Shown here: positions 7,372-15,847 of the stretch, one piece after another | How positions within the stretch are numbered: position 1 is the first letter of the stretch | Layout: each line of letters starts with the position of its first letter | Source of the DNA: CAYRAV01 sp964422365 | GTDB lineage: Bacteria > Bacillota > Clostridia > Lachnospirales > Lachnospiraceae | Length of the DNA stretch: 45,209 nucleotides | Assembly (NCBI GenBank): GCA_964422365.1 | Contig: CAYRAV010000021.1 | Span: 1-45,209 of the forward strand | Reading direction: 5' to 3' | Made by a program: the position numbers and the translations under genes | The notes under the pieces: model-generated | Seen by the model: only the letters and a program-made list of their open reading frames with translations | What the model was told of the DNA's origin: nothing | The model's database searches: none

Positions 7372-9132
7372 TTATGCCATTACTTTCATCACATCTTCTA
7401 TCATCTGTTCCACTGTCAAACGGTTTTTCCGCAAAATATCTTCCACATTATAACGGTCAATAAATTCTTTCTTCAAACCATAGTTCAATACTTTCATATC
7501 AGATGTACCATAGAATCTGGAAATTTTTTCACCGAATCCGCCATCTAGTATGCCATCCTCCAATGTAATAATAACATTATGATCTGCCTTTAACTCATTT
7601 AAAAGTTCAGAATCTATACCTGTAATAAAATGCGGGTTAATGACTGTTGCATCAATTCCTACCTTTTCCTTTACAATTTCTGCTGCCTCACAGCCCAATC
7701 CATAGAAAGAACCCAATCCGATAATTGCCACTCTGCTCCCCTTTTGTGTAACTTGATATTTGTTCAACTCACTGAAATCTGTTTTTACTTCTTTTCCTTC
7801 TGAAACCACTCCTATTGCAGGTACACGAATTGCTGTAGGATAATCATTTTGTTCTATTGCCCATTCTAACATAGCAAAGTATTCCTCTTTACTGGCTGGT
7901 GCCAGATAAACCATATTTGGAATATTAGAAATCATCGGAATATCATAAATCCCCAAATGTGTCACATCATTCATACCATAAACAGAAGCCGCAAATATAA
8001 GCAAAACTGCCGGATTACGATTGATACACAAATCCTGTGACAACTGGTCATATGTTCTCTGAATAAAAGTACTGTATACACCATATACCGGTTTCCCGCC
8101 ATTTGCTGCAATTCCTGATGCCATCGCTACAGCATGTTCTTCCGCAATTCCCACATCAATGAACTGTCTGCCTGCTTCTTTTCTTCTGTCAGCAGTAAAC
8201 CCAAATACTGTCGGTGTAGCAGATGTAATCGCTACTATAGATGCGTCTTCTTTCATTTTTTTCAATAAATATTGGGCCGTCAGATTACCATAATCTTCTG
8301 TGGATTCTCCGCTAAAAGCAGGCATACCTGTTTCTATATTAAATGGTATATTCCAGTGCCATTTCTCTTTTTCCTGCTCTGCAAATGGATATCCCTTTCC
8401 CTTCAGAGTAGAGATATGCACTACAATCGGATGCTGAATGTCCTTGACTGTTTGAAATGCTTCTATCAACTGTTCCAAATCATTTCCATCTTTTACATAT
8501 ACATAATCTAATCCCAATGCTTTGAACAGATTACACTCTGCCTTTCCTTCTGTTTCTCTGAGAAGTTTTAAATTCTGGTACATTCCTCCATGATTTTCTG
8601 CAATAGACATATCATTATCATTTACTACAATAATCAAATTACTGTTAAGTTCCGGTGCAAAATCTAATCCTTCTAATGCTTCACCACCGCTAAGCGAACC
8701 ATCACCAATAACTGCAATAATATTTTCCTTATCTCCCTTTAAATCTCTTGCTTTGGCAAGACCACAGGCAAGGCTCACTGATGTAGAAGTATGACCAATT
8801 GTGAAAAAATCATGTTCACATTCTTCAGGATTACTATAACCTGATACATCATCATATTTTTCTTCATATAAAAATGCATCTTTTCTTCCAGTAAGCATTT
8901 TATGGCAATAACTCTGGTGTGAAACATCATATACAATTTTGTCAATTGGTGAATCAAATACATAATGAAGTGCAATGGCTGCCTCCACCATACCAAGATT
9001 CGGACCAATATGACCACCATGCTTACTAAGTTTTGTTAATAATACCTGACGCATTTCCTTTGACATTTCCCTTAATTCTTCTAAATTCATTCCCTTTACA
9101 TCTTTTGGTGAATTTATCTTTTCAATATACAT
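7372..9132 (-). CDS. dxs: 1-deoxy-D-xylulose-5-phosphate synthase (short form)
   Basis: A thiamine-diphosphate transketolase-family enzyme that condenses pyruvate and glyceraldehyde 3-phosphate to DXP, the first step of the MEP isoprenoid route. The sequence shows GGHIGPNLGMVEAAIALHYV, YDVSHQSYCHKMLTGR, the ThDP motif GDGSLSGGEALEGLDFA…NDNDMSIAENHGG, and the pyrimidine-binding glutamate region DVGIAEEHAVAMASGIA. It has 586 residues from ATG 9132, which has AAGGAGAG at good spacing; canonical DXS enzymes have about 620. It lacks part of the N-terminal and linker sequence, like the shorter second DXS type found in many Clostridia. It may therefore be a paralogue rather than the only DXS. An upstream in-frame start would add 13 poorly supported residues. 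Confidence 0.88.
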   Translation of the reverse strand: MYIEKINSPKDVKGMNLEELREMSKEMRQVLLTKLSKHGGHIGPNLGMVEAAIALHYVFDSPIDKIVYDVSHQSYCHKMLTGRKDAFLYEEKYDDVSGYSNPEECEHDFFTIGHTSTSVSLACGLAKARDLKGDKENIIAVIGDGSLSGGEALEGLDFAPELNSNLIIVVNDNDMSIAENHGGMYQNLKLLRETEGKAECNLFKALGLDYVYVKDGNDLEQLIEAFQTVKDIQHPIVVHISTLKGKGYPFAEQEKEKWHWNIPFNIETGMPAFSGESTEDYGNLTAQYLLKKMKEDASIVAITSATPTVFGFTADRRKEAGRQFIDVGIAEEHAVAMASGIAANGGKPVYGVYSTFIQRTYDQLSQDLCINRNPAVLLIFAASVYGMNDVTHLGIYDIPMISNIPNMVYLAPASKEEYFAMLEWAIEQNDYPTAIRVPAIGVVSEGKEVKTDFSELNKYQVTQKGSRVAIIGLGSFYGLGCEAAEIVKEKVGIDATVINPHFITGIDSELLNELKADHNVIITLEDGILDGGFGEKISRFYGTSDMKVLNYGLKKEFIDRYNVEDILRKNRLTVEQMIEDVMKVMA

Positions 9133-9223
9133 ATTCCAACTCTCCTTATTATTTATATTTTTATTAAACAATTACAAAACTCTATTCACTTTGTAAATAT
9201 TTGTGCAAATTGGCCATTATAAA

Positions 9224-9252
9224 TAAAAAATGCTGTCACATTTCACCAGCAT
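9224..9252 (-). terminator. Terminator downstream of the secreted repeat protein gene
   Basis: ATGCTG (9247-9252, read on the minus strand) pairs with CAGCAT (9230-9235), followed by TTTTTTATTT in the minus direction. It lies between the secreted-protein stop (9384) and the dxs start (9132), so it separates those two transcription units. Confidence 0.65.
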
Positions 9253-9383
9253 GGAATTACCACATTAAGCAAAATCATACCATATATAGTTGCTAACAGT
9301 TATAAACTATATGTTGTATTATTTACTTTAATGCGGCAACCCATGCCTTTTTAATGTAACAGCTTTTTATCACTACTCTTATA

Positions 9384-10535
9384 TTATTTTACTTTCAATG
9401 AGACAACACCATTGTCCTTCTTCGTTCCTTTGGTAATTTTTACATAATACACACCCTTAGGCCATGATACTTCCTTTTGAGTCAAAAGATCCCGGTATTT
9501 AATATTTCTTCCTTGATTATTATACATTGTAAAAGTATCTACTTGTTTCGTTCCTCTATATATTGTCACTTTCACAGAATAATCTCCTACATATGAAGTA
9601 GATAATGTCAATTTTTTTGCTTTTGATACTGTAAATTTAAACCATGAAGTACTTTTGCTTGTAGAAGCTGGTATAACATAATATTTTTCAGAAGAAGTAA
9701 CTTTTTTTGCTTTTGTTTTCTTTGCTGCAGGAAGCGAAGCCTTTTTTATTACTTTTGCATACAGTCTGTAACATCCCGGAGTACTTATTTTAATATAGTA
9801 TGTACCTTTTTTTACACCATAACATTCTATGAAATCCTGGCTGCTACTTGTATAAAGTGCATTAGAAATTGCTTTTTTCTTTGAATTATACAATGTAATC
9901 TTATTTCCTGAAGATGATGCAGCATTTCCTGAAGAATCAACAATAAAAGATGTTGCTCCTATTGCAAGACAGCCATTGTTTGTTACTTTAATCTTCTTCC
10001 ATACTGTTTTATTATTGTAACCTACATATGAAGTACTTTCTTTGATTGTAGCATTTGTAGAAGCATCATATCCATAAACCTGAAATGCAAATGCTCCAGA
10101 TGCACTCACACTTGAACGAACACTTAATACATAATCTCCTGCTGGCAGATATTTTTGTGTAAAATTATCTATTAAAGCACTAGTTGAAGTATAAGCATTA
10201 CACAATGTATCAGATGGATTTGAGGCACTATATACTTCATAGTATACATCTCCAGCACTAATCTCACTTGCAGCCTGACCCATAAAATATATTGCTTTAC
10301 TTAAATGAAATGTATATGTCACTGTACTGTCTGGATCAATTTTCCCCTGATAAATTTGAGGTGTTGCATTGTCTTCCTGCGAAATTGCAAGAACTTCAAT
10401 CTCTCCCCCTGATACCACACTCTGTGTTGATACTACCTCTGTTTTGCTGACTTCCACTGCATTGATATTCGCTGCTGGAACAAGCATGCTTGCTGCACAT
10501 ACCAAAGCACAAAAATAAGCTGTAAATTTTTTCAT
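9384..10535 (-). CDS. Secreted beta-rich repeat protein (three PPC-like domains), function unknown
   Basis: The start ATG 10535 is chosen because AAAGGA lies about 9 nt upstream and it gives a clean signal peptide, MKKFTAYFCALVCAASMLVPA, with a likely cleavage after ANINA. The 383-residue product then has roughly three 100-residue beta-sandwich repeats. Each has a WYKFTV-like strand, a Y-D-V-Y/KVTIYRGTKQ strand, and a closing G-x-YY-x-K-x-ST/TKG strand (GTYYIKISTPG, GVYYVKITKG). This spacing recalls bacterial pre-peptidase C-terminal domains. There is no LPxTG motif or cell-wall anchor, so it is probably released or loosely wall-bound. High Ser/Thr/Lys/Tyr content fits an exported protein. 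No enzymatic domain is seen. A terminator follows at 9224. Confidence 0.65.
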   Translation of the reverse strand: MKKFTAYFCALVCAASMLVPAANINAVEVSKTEVVSTQSVVSGGEIEVLAISQEDNATPQIYQGKIDPDSTVTYTFHLSKAIYFMGQAASEISAGDVYYEVYSASNPSDTLCNAYTSTSALIDNFTQKYLPAGDYVLSVRSSVSASGAFAFQVYGYDASTNATIKESTSYVGYNNKTVWKKIKVTNNGCLAIGATSFIVDSSGNAASSSGNKITLYNSKKKAISNALYTSSSQDFIECYGVKKGTYYIKISTPGCYRLYAKVIKKASLPAAKKTKAKKVTSSEKYYVIPASTSKSTSWFKFTVSKAKKLTLSTSYVGDYSVKVTIYRGTKQVDTFTMYNNQGRNIKYRDLLTQKEVSWPKGVYYVKITKGTKKDNGVVSLKVK

Positions 10536-11001
10536 AATCTTCATCCTTTCTTTTTCATTTTTTGAACAAATTCTCTTGTATAAAATTATAAAATTTGTGA
10601 TTGCCCTTATTATATTCAGCATTCATCTGGATTGCCTGCTAACTACAACCAGAACATACATACTATAGAATAACATATATTAGGCAAACTTGCAATAATA
10701 AGTTCTATTTTTTTAAAAATTTTGACACAACAGCATTTTTTTAACAATCCATATTTTGTCATTTTTCTTTCATTTTCTTTTTTTGTGTTTTTTCCAAAAA
10801 AAGTATATGGTTTCATTTACATAAACTACTTTTTTATTCCATTTTTCTCTAAAAAAATTTGCATTTTTCTTTTTTTTCCGCTATCCCTCTTCCTTCTTTT
10901 ATAAATTAAAAAAAAATTTAGATTTTTATATTATTTTTATTTTTTTCTTTTTGTGATTTTTTCTATATTAAAAAAATGCTATAATTGGTTAATAATTTAA
11001 A
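10536..11001. other. Gene-free, T-rich tract upstream of abrB
   Basis: No gene is recognised. From about 10730 to 10980 the plus strand is dominated by T and C, with long T runs, while purine runs are few. A 60-codon open frame in it is pure low-complexity Phe/Leu/Ser and is not called. The stretch must contain the promoter of the minus-strand secreted protein gene near 10600-10720, but I cannot place it confidently. Confidence 0.6.
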
Positions 11002-11030
11002 TTGACGTATGTGAATTCATATGTTATTTT
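11002..11030 (+). promoter_or_regulatory. Promoter of the abrB-like gene
   Basis: TTGACG (11002-11007), a 17-bp spacer and TATTTT (11025-11030) lie 72 bp before the start codon. The spacer holds an imperfect inverted repeat centred on GAATTC (TATGTGAATTCATATG). It could be an operator, since AbrB-type regulators commonly act on their own promoter; that is inference. The same -35/17/TATTTT arrangement precedes the L,D-transpeptidase gene. Confidence 0.55.
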
Positions 11031-11101
11031 ATATATAAAGACACATCAACTAAACGGACACATTAGATAAATCTTATTACAATAAAAGGAGAATATCGAT
11101 T

Positions 11102-11347
11102 ATGAAGACAACAGGAATTGTAAGAAAATTAGATGAGCTTGGACGGATTACTCTTCCAATTGAGTTAAGAAGAACTTTGGGTGTCTGTGATAAAGATGCA
11201 TTGGAAATCTCTGTTGAAGGAGATAAGATTATTTTATCAAAATACGAACCTGCTGATATCTTTACAGGTTCAAAAGAAGATTTAGTAGATTTTCATGGAA
11301 AAAAGATTTCCAAATCAACAATTAGAGAACTTTCAAAATATTTATAA
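11102..11347 (+). CDS. AbrB/SpoVT-type transition-state regulator
   Basis: An 81-residue DNA-binding protein. Residues 1-50 form the swapped-hairpin AbrB domain, beginning MKTTGIVRKLDELGRITLPI and including ELRRTLGVCDKDALEISVEGDKIIL. A short C-terminal tail follows, shorter than that of Bacillus AbrB (94 residues). Family members bind AT-rich, curved DNA as tetramers and repress post-exponential genes. AAAGGAG stands 8 nt before the ATG. Its position next to the rsmI end of the yaaO-yabC-like block is conserved with Bacillus subtilis. It could equally be named Abh or SpoVT-like, so no symbol is given. Confidence 0.85.
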   Translation: MKTTGIVRKLDELGRITLPIELRRTLGVCDKDALEISVEGDKIILSKYEPADIFTGSKEDLVDFHGKKISKSTIRELSKYL

Positions 11348-11382
11348 CGTTTTGAAAGGTAATGGTTTAAGCCAATTTTCCT

Positions 11383-11420
11383 ATATAATCATTACCACAA
11401 GGTAAATGATTATATGTTTT
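11383..11420 (+). terminator. Hairpin just after the abrB-like gene
   Basis: ATATAATCATTACC (11383-11396) pairs with GGTAAATGATTATAT (11401-11415) across a 4-nt loop, with one bulged base. The T tail is weak (GTTTTAG), so it may attenuate or stabilise the mRNA rather than terminate fully. A stronger terminator follows at 11447. Confidence 0.45.
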
Positions 11421-11446
11421 AGTTATACTCCCTCTCATTTTGAAAC

Positions 11447-11490
11447 GGCAGATAAGCACCTCCCCTCAGCTTATCTGCCATATTTTTTTC
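11447..11490 (+). terminator. Strong Rho-independent terminator
   Basis: GGCAGATAAGC (11447-11457) and GCTTATCTGCC (11469-11479) form a perfect 11-bp stem with an 11-nt loop, followed by ATATTTTTTTC on the plus strand. It ends transcription from the abrB-like gene before the rsmI gene on the opposite strand. Confidence 0.85.
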
Positions 11491-11693
11491 TTAAATTGTA
11501 ATTATTCAGAAGATGCCATTCACAAAATGCCAGAATATACATATTCACCAAAACAAAGCATTTTGGCTGGTCATTTTGTTCATGACGCTGTTACCAGCTA
11601 TGAAACCATGTATGCAAATTGTACTTTATGAGCAAGCTCCCATGCACAATTTGCACATATGGTTTCGCACCTTCTGAACAGTTACCTCAAATT
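11490..11693. mobile_element. IS66-like MITE (188 bp) with near-perfect 8-bp duplication
   Basis: The element spans 11498-11685. The ends GTAATTATTCAGAAG and CTTCTGAACAGTTAC are inverted repeats (13/15). They are flanked by CTTAAATT (11490-11497) and CTCAAATT (11686-11693), which match in 7 of 8 positions. An inner arm pairs ACCAT-TATGCAAATTGT (from about 11607) with ACAATTTGCA-ATATGGT (to about 11662). The loop, GAGCAAGCTCCC, is shared with the copy at 24706. It fills most of the spacer between the abrB terminator and the rsmI stop. No coding capacity. Confidence 0.75.
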
Positions 11694-11700
11694 AATATTT

Positions 11701-12537
11701 CTATAAAAGAGCTTGATAAATGTCCCTTTTGGAAACTCCACGATCTTTGGCTGTTCTTTTCATGGCCTCTTTCCTATCTATCCCCTGTGACAGATAGAAC
11801 TGCATATGTTCTTCAATAGAAATCTCTTCCCATTGTCTTATGGCTTCCTGCTTTATTTCCTCTCTCGAACACCCTTCTATCACCATAACAAATTCGCCTC
11901 GGGGTTCATTTTCTTCATAATAGATAATAGCATCTTCCATAGTTGTTTGAAATGCTTTTTCATGCCGTTTTGTCAATTCTTTGCATATCGTTATCTTACG
12001 GTCTCCTATTGCTTGTAACAATTCTTTTAATGTTCTTAACAATCTATGAGGTGCTTCATAAATCACCATTGTTCTTGTTTCTGTTTTCAGTTCCTCAATG
12101 ACTGCTGCCCTTTCTTTCTTATCCGCAGGCAGAAATGCTTCAAAAGCAAATCTTCTTGTAGAAATACCTGATACTGTTAATGCTGTAATACATGCTGCTG
12201 CCCCTGGAAGAGAAGTCACTTCAATTCCTGCATCATATGCCTGTTTTACCAGTTCCTCCCCTGGATCTGAGATGCCAGGTGTTCCCGCATCTGTAATCAA
12301 TGCAATATCTGCTCCCTCTAGCATTTTCTTTACCAATACCTTCGCTTTATCAAACTTATTAAACTCATGATAACTGGTCATTGGCGTCTTAATTTCAAAA
12401 TAATTCAATAATTTAATACTATTTCTTGTATCCTCTGCAGCAATTAAATCAACCTCTTTTAATGTACGCAGCACACGAAAGGTAATGTCTTCTAAATTTC
12501 CAATAGGTGTTGCACACAGATATAACATTCCAGCCAT
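11701..12537 (-). CDS. rsmI: 16S rRNA (cytidine(1402)-2'-O)-methyltransferase
   Basis: A 278-residue tetrapyrrole-methylase-fold enzyme. It shows LYLCATPIGNLEDITFRVLR, then AAEDTRNSIKLLNYF, ITDAGTPGISDPGEELVKQA, SLPGAAACITAL and EAPHRLLRTLKEL, all standard RsmI (YabC/YraL) motifs. It methylates the ribose of C1402 in the decoding centre using S-adenosylmethionine. It is the last gene of the minus-strand cluster running from the PLP decarboxylase and starts 9 bp after trmN6 ends, so the two are cotranscribed. The C-terminal segment KRTAKDRGVSKRDIYQALL is conserved and confirms the end is intact. Confidence 0.95.
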   Translation of the reverse strand: MAGMLYLCATPIGNLEDITFRVLRTLKEVDLIAAEDTRNSIKLLNYFEIKTPMTSYHEFNKFDKAKVLVKKMLEGADIALITDAGTPGISDPGEELVKQAYDAGIEVTSLPGAAACITALTVSGISTRRFAFEAFLPADKKERAAVIEELKTETRTMVIYEAPHRLLRTLKELLQAIGDRKITICKELTKRHEKAFQTTMEDAIIYYEENEPRGEFVMVIEGCSREEIKQEAIRQWEEISIEEHMQFYLSQGIDRKEAMKRTAKDRGVSKRDIYQALL

Positions 12538-12546
12538 AACATTCTC

Positions 12547-13305
12547 CTATTCCTTATCATATAATCTCTTCACTTCATCGGTATATACATCCACTTTTTC
12601 AAATACAATCAAAGGTTTCTCCACCTTCAACATTGGCTTCCCGCCTCTTATCCCTTCTATTAAAACCATATTGGGCTCTCTATCAATATAAGGATGAACC
12701 ATTCTAAGACGTTTGGGCTCCAACTTGTACTGGCTCATAGTCCTGATAATCTCCGCTAAACGAAATGGTCTGTGTACCATATAGAATCTTCCTCCTGGCT
12801 TCAATAAATAAGCTGCCTGCCTCACTACATCATCCAGAGTGCAGAGTACTTCATGCCGTGCAATTGCTTTTGGAAGTTCAGGATTTTTCAAACCATGTAA
12901 ATCATTCATATAAGGAGGGTTACTTGTCACCACATCAAAAGAAGCCGCATCAAATATATGAGAGGCTTCCTTAATATCTCCAACTACAATATCCAATTTG
13001 TCTTCTAAATGATTATATTTTACACTTCTTTCTGCCATATCTGCACTTTCTTCCTGAATTTCTAATCCGGTAAAATGCCTTCCCTTTGTCTTTGCCTCTA
13101 GCAAAATAGGAATAATGCCTGTCCCTGTTCCCAGGTCCAGACATATCTCTCCTTCCTTTACCTTTGTGAAACCGGATAACAAAACAGCATCCATGCCAAA
13201 ACAGAACTTTTTTGGATTTTGAATAATCTTATAACCATTTCGTTCTAAATCATCAAGCCGCTCTCCCTCTAATAATAATTCCATCAATCTCTCACTTTCT
13301 ATCAT
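12547..13305 (-). CDS. trmN6: tRNA1(Val) (adenine(37)-N6)-methyltransferase-type enzyme
   Basis: A class I SAM methyltransferase of about 250 residues. It has LDLGTGTGIIPILLEAKTKG (motif I), GLEIQEESADMAERS (motif II) and SNPPYMND (motif IV, the NPPY of N6-adenine and amino methyltransferases). The family (YfiC/YabB) modifies tRNA next to the anticodon. Target specificity is by family only. The call starts at ATG 13305, but a second in-frame ATG at 13284 (MELLLEGERLDDL) is equally plausible because neither has a strong ribosome binding site. It sits between ricT and rsmI, as yabB does in Bacillus, although yabA and the GIY-YIG gene found there are absent. Confidence 0.85.
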   Translation of the reverse strand: MIESERLMELLLEGERLDDLERNGYKIIQNPKKFCFGMDAVLLSGFTKVKEGEICLDLGTGTGIIPILLEAKTKGRHFTGLEIQEESADMAERSVKYNHLEDKLDIVVGDIKEASHIFDAASFDVVTSNPPYMNDLHGLKNPELPKAIARHEVLCTLDDVVRQAAYLLKPGGRFYMVHRPFRLAEIIRTMSQYKLEPKRLRMVHPYIDREPNMVLIEGIRGGKPMLKVEKPLIVFEKVDVYTDEVKRLYDKE

Positions 13306-13395
13306 TCTGTATTATACTAAAATACGTGTACTTCCAACAAAAATCATACAGTCCAGACAGCACACATTTACTGTCAGTATCAATGAATTTTTCTC

Positions 13396-14307
13396 TTAAT
13401 TCACCAGTTTAGAATTTCCTTCCTGTTTCTCTAACCGTTCTAATTCCCGCAATTCTTCATCCAATGCAACTTTTTCTTTCCGTTTCTTTGGTTTGAATTT
13501 CAAATCACATACTTTATACTCCCGTACTTCTTTTTCATCATTCTCTAACATAACAATGACTTTTACCAATTGCTTTAATACACTTACACTATGCACTTCT
13601 CCCTTTAACCCATCTGCTGTACGCACAAAATCTCCTACGTTTGGCAAATGGCTGTTCAATTCCTCATAAGCTTCTTCTTCATTTTTCAAACAACACATTA
13701 AACGTCCGCAAACACCCGAAATTTTTGAGGGATTCAGAGAAAGATTCTGTTCCTTAGCCATCTTAATGGACACAGGTGCAAATTCTGCCAGATAAGTATG
13801 ACAGCATAATGGACGGCCGCAGACACCTATTCCCCCCATAATTTTTGTTTCATCTCTTACACCTATCTGCCTTAATTCAATACGTGTCTTGAATACTGCT
13901 GCCAGATCTTTTACCAGTTCACGAAAATCAATTCTTCCATCTGCTGTAAAATAAAATAATACTTTGTTATTATCAAAGGTATATTCTGCATCAATTAATT
14001 TCATTTCCAAACCATGTTTTGCAATCTTTTCTAAACAAATCTGAAATGCTTTTTCTGCTTTTTCTTTATTATTATTTTCAATCTGGTCATCTTTTTCTGT
14101 CGCAATACGAATAACAGGCTTCAATGGCTGTATAATCTCTTCCTCTGGTATCTCTTTGGGTCCTAACACCACACAGCCATATTCTATGCCTCTAACAGTT
14201 TCTACAATAACATGATCCCCTTTCTTAATTGCTAAATCAATTGGATCAAAGAAATAAACCTTTCCCGCCTTTCGAAATCTAACTCCTATCATGTTTACCA
14301 TTTCCAT
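13396..14307 (-). CDS. ricT: RicT/YaaT, PSP1-domain regulator
   Basis: A 303-residue PSP1 (RicT) protein. It begins MIGVRFRKAGKVYFFDPIDL and contains KKGDHVIVETVRGIEYGCVV. The cysteine-rich core is GVCGRPLCC (about residue 165) and GVCGRLMCC (about residue 200). In Bacillus the RicA-RicF-RicT complex carries iron-sulphur clusters and acts with RNase Y and the sporulation phosphorelay; these paired CGRxxCC motifs are the presumed ligands. The gene start overlaps the holB stop by about 29 bp, so translation is probably coupled. The tail is charged and lacks further recognisable domains. ricA and ricF are not in the window. Confidence 0.9.
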   Translation of the reverse strand: MEMVNMIGVRFRKAGKVYFFDPIDLAIKKGDHVIVETVRGIEYGCVVLGPKEIPEEEIIQPLKPVIRIATEKDDQIENNNKEKAEKAFQICLEKIAKHGLEMKLIDAEYTFDNNKVLFYFTADGRIDFRELVKDLAAVFKTRIELRQIGVRDETKIMGGIGVCGRPLCCHTYLAEFAPVSIKMAKEQNLSLNPSKISGVCGRLMCCLKNEEEAYEELNSHLPNVGDFVRTADGLKGEVHSVSVLKQLVKVIVMLENDEKEVREYKVCDLKFKPKKRKEKVALDEELRELERLEKQEGNSKLVN

Positions 14308-15289
14308 TCTCCTTCAACGCTAACAGCATTAATTCAATTGTTGTGTCAAAATTCACATTGGCATTTAAACGAACTTTTGCCTTATCCATTGCATTCATAA
14401 TATTTTCTATCTGCTCATAATCCCTGCTTATAGCCTGCTTTGAAATATATTTAATGTCACTGCTGTACAAAAGTACATTTGGATCACTTGTTACTTTAAA
14501 CATCAACACATCCCGATACCATAGAATCATCAAATCTATATAATCTGTAATCTCTAATTTATAGACAGAATGTGCCTTGATTGCCTCCATAATCTCATAC
14601 AGTTCCATATCATCAATATAGCGCAGTAAATGCAATACAGCATCTTTCATCTGCATAAAATCTTCACTGGAACCATAGCGAATCGCCTTCCCTACATTTC
14701 CTTGTGAAAATTTTGCACTTAACTCCGCATGATAATCCGGCAAATTATATTTTTTCATAAGAAATTCTTTGATTTGCACCAGATTTACAGTTTTCAAATG
14801 TAACATCACGCACCTTGACAAAATCGTAGGCAGTAATCTATTAATATTATCTGTTAACAAAATAACAATGCCATACTCTGGCGGCTCTTCTATGGTTTTT
14901 AACAATGCATTTTGTGCCTGTTCTGTCATTTTATCTGCATCATCTACAATATAGATTTTATACTTACTGCCGTATGGTTTGATATCCATATCTTTTGTTA
15001 ACTGCTCCCGGACATCGTCTACACCCAGACTTGCCTTTTCATGTGTAACATAAATAATGTCAGGGTGATTCTTGCCATCTGCCTGAAGGCAGGATTTACA
15101 AGTTCCACATGCCCTTTCTTCGTTCTTTATACATTGCAATGTCTTTGCAAAAGCCTCTGCTAATGTCTTCTTACCTATCCCTTTTTCTCCATCAAAAATA
15201 TATGCATGTGAAACTTTATTCTGTTTTATGGCATTCTGCAGATGTTCAATAATCTGCTCATGCCCTATGATGTCTCTGAAATCTGCCAT
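14279..15289 (-). CDS. holB: DNA polymerase III subunit delta'
   Basis: A 336-residue clamp-loader subunit (from ATG 15289, which has AAGGGG 10 nt upstream; the TTG at 15298 is rejected). It has the degenerate Walker A GEKGIGKKTLAEAFAK, a zinc module CGTCKSCL (preceded by a further Cys), YIVDDADKMTEQAQNALLKT, and the sensor 1 region. The SRC motif (LPTILSRCVML) is that of delta' and gamma/tau subunits. It helps load the DnaN clamp encoded at 41.8 kb. It sits between yaaR and ricT exactly as in Bacillus subtilis. Confidence 0.93.
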   Translation of the reverse strand: MADFRDIIGHEQIIEHLQNAIKQNKVSHAYIFDGEKGIGKKTLAEAFAKTLQCIKNEERACGTCKSCLQADGKNHPDIIYVTHEKASLGVDDVREQLTKDMDIKPYGSKYKIYIVDDADKMTEQAQNALLKTIEEPPEYGIVILLTDNINRLLPTILSRCVMLHLKTVNLVQIKEFLMKKYNLPDYHAELSAKFSQGNVGKAIRYGSSEDFMQMKDAVLHLLRYIDDMELYEIMEAIKAHSVYKLEITDYIDLMILWYRDVLMFKVTSDPNVLLYSSDIKYISKQAISRDYEQIENIMNAMDKAKVRLNANVNFDTTIELMLLALKENGNGKHDRS

Positions 15290-15303
15290 CCCAATCAACC
15301 CCT

Positions 15304-15747
15304 TTATGTGATAATATCTAAAAGCAGTCCCCTGATTTCATCTATCTTTCCTAATACAACCAGGTGATCTTTCTCATCTTTTAACAATTCAGAAGCCAGT
15401 TCATCTAACGTCTGATCTACTAATTTTACAATACCATATACTCTGTGTCTTCCTCTTTTATCTAAAAAATTCTCTCTGCTGAATTTGTGAGAACGTGTTA
15501 CTACTTCATTTAGAAAATCCCTGATTAACGCACGATATTTTTTCATATCACGGATATCCATACGTTTTCCAAGCTTCTCACCCTGCTGGGTAATCTCTTC
15601 CATGACAAGAGTAAGCCTTGCTTGAAGAGACTGCTCCTCAATTTTACTTGCCAAAGCAAATTTAAAACTTCCATCTGATGGAGGTGTAATCTCCTTTTTC
15701 TCTATTTCCTGTGCAACCTTTTGTGCTTGCTCGACTTTAATATCCAT
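15304..15747 (-). CDS. yaaR: YaaR family protein (DUF327)
   Basis: A 147-residue, helical, charged protein of the YaaR/DUF327 family. It shows the signature LGKRMDIRDMKKYRALIRDF followed by VTRSHKFSRENFLDKRGRHR and VYGIVKLVDQTLDELASELL. Its function is not established. It is recognised by these motifs and by its place directly upstream of holB (14 bp). A disordered, Gln/Lys/Glu-rich N-terminus is usual for the family. Confidence 0.88.
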   Translation of the reverse strand: MDIKVEQAQKVAQEIEKKEITPPSDGSFKFALASKIEEQSLQARLTLVMEEITQQGEKLGKRMDIRDMKKYRALIRDFLNEVVTRSHKFSRENFLDKRGRHRVYGIVKLVDQTLDELASELLKDEKDHLVVLGKIDEIRGLLLDIIT

Positions 15748-15847
15748 ACAATTCCCCTAATCGTTCTGTTTTTACACTTTTTCCATAGTTTGGTGTATTT
15801 ATGTTCATTATATCACAAGTACTAGTGGTTTTCATAGAATTTTTTAT

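Noticed and set aside
10722..10904. 60-residue Phe-rich plus-strand frame
   Set aside because: Low-complexity translation of a T-rich tract without a ribosome binding site.
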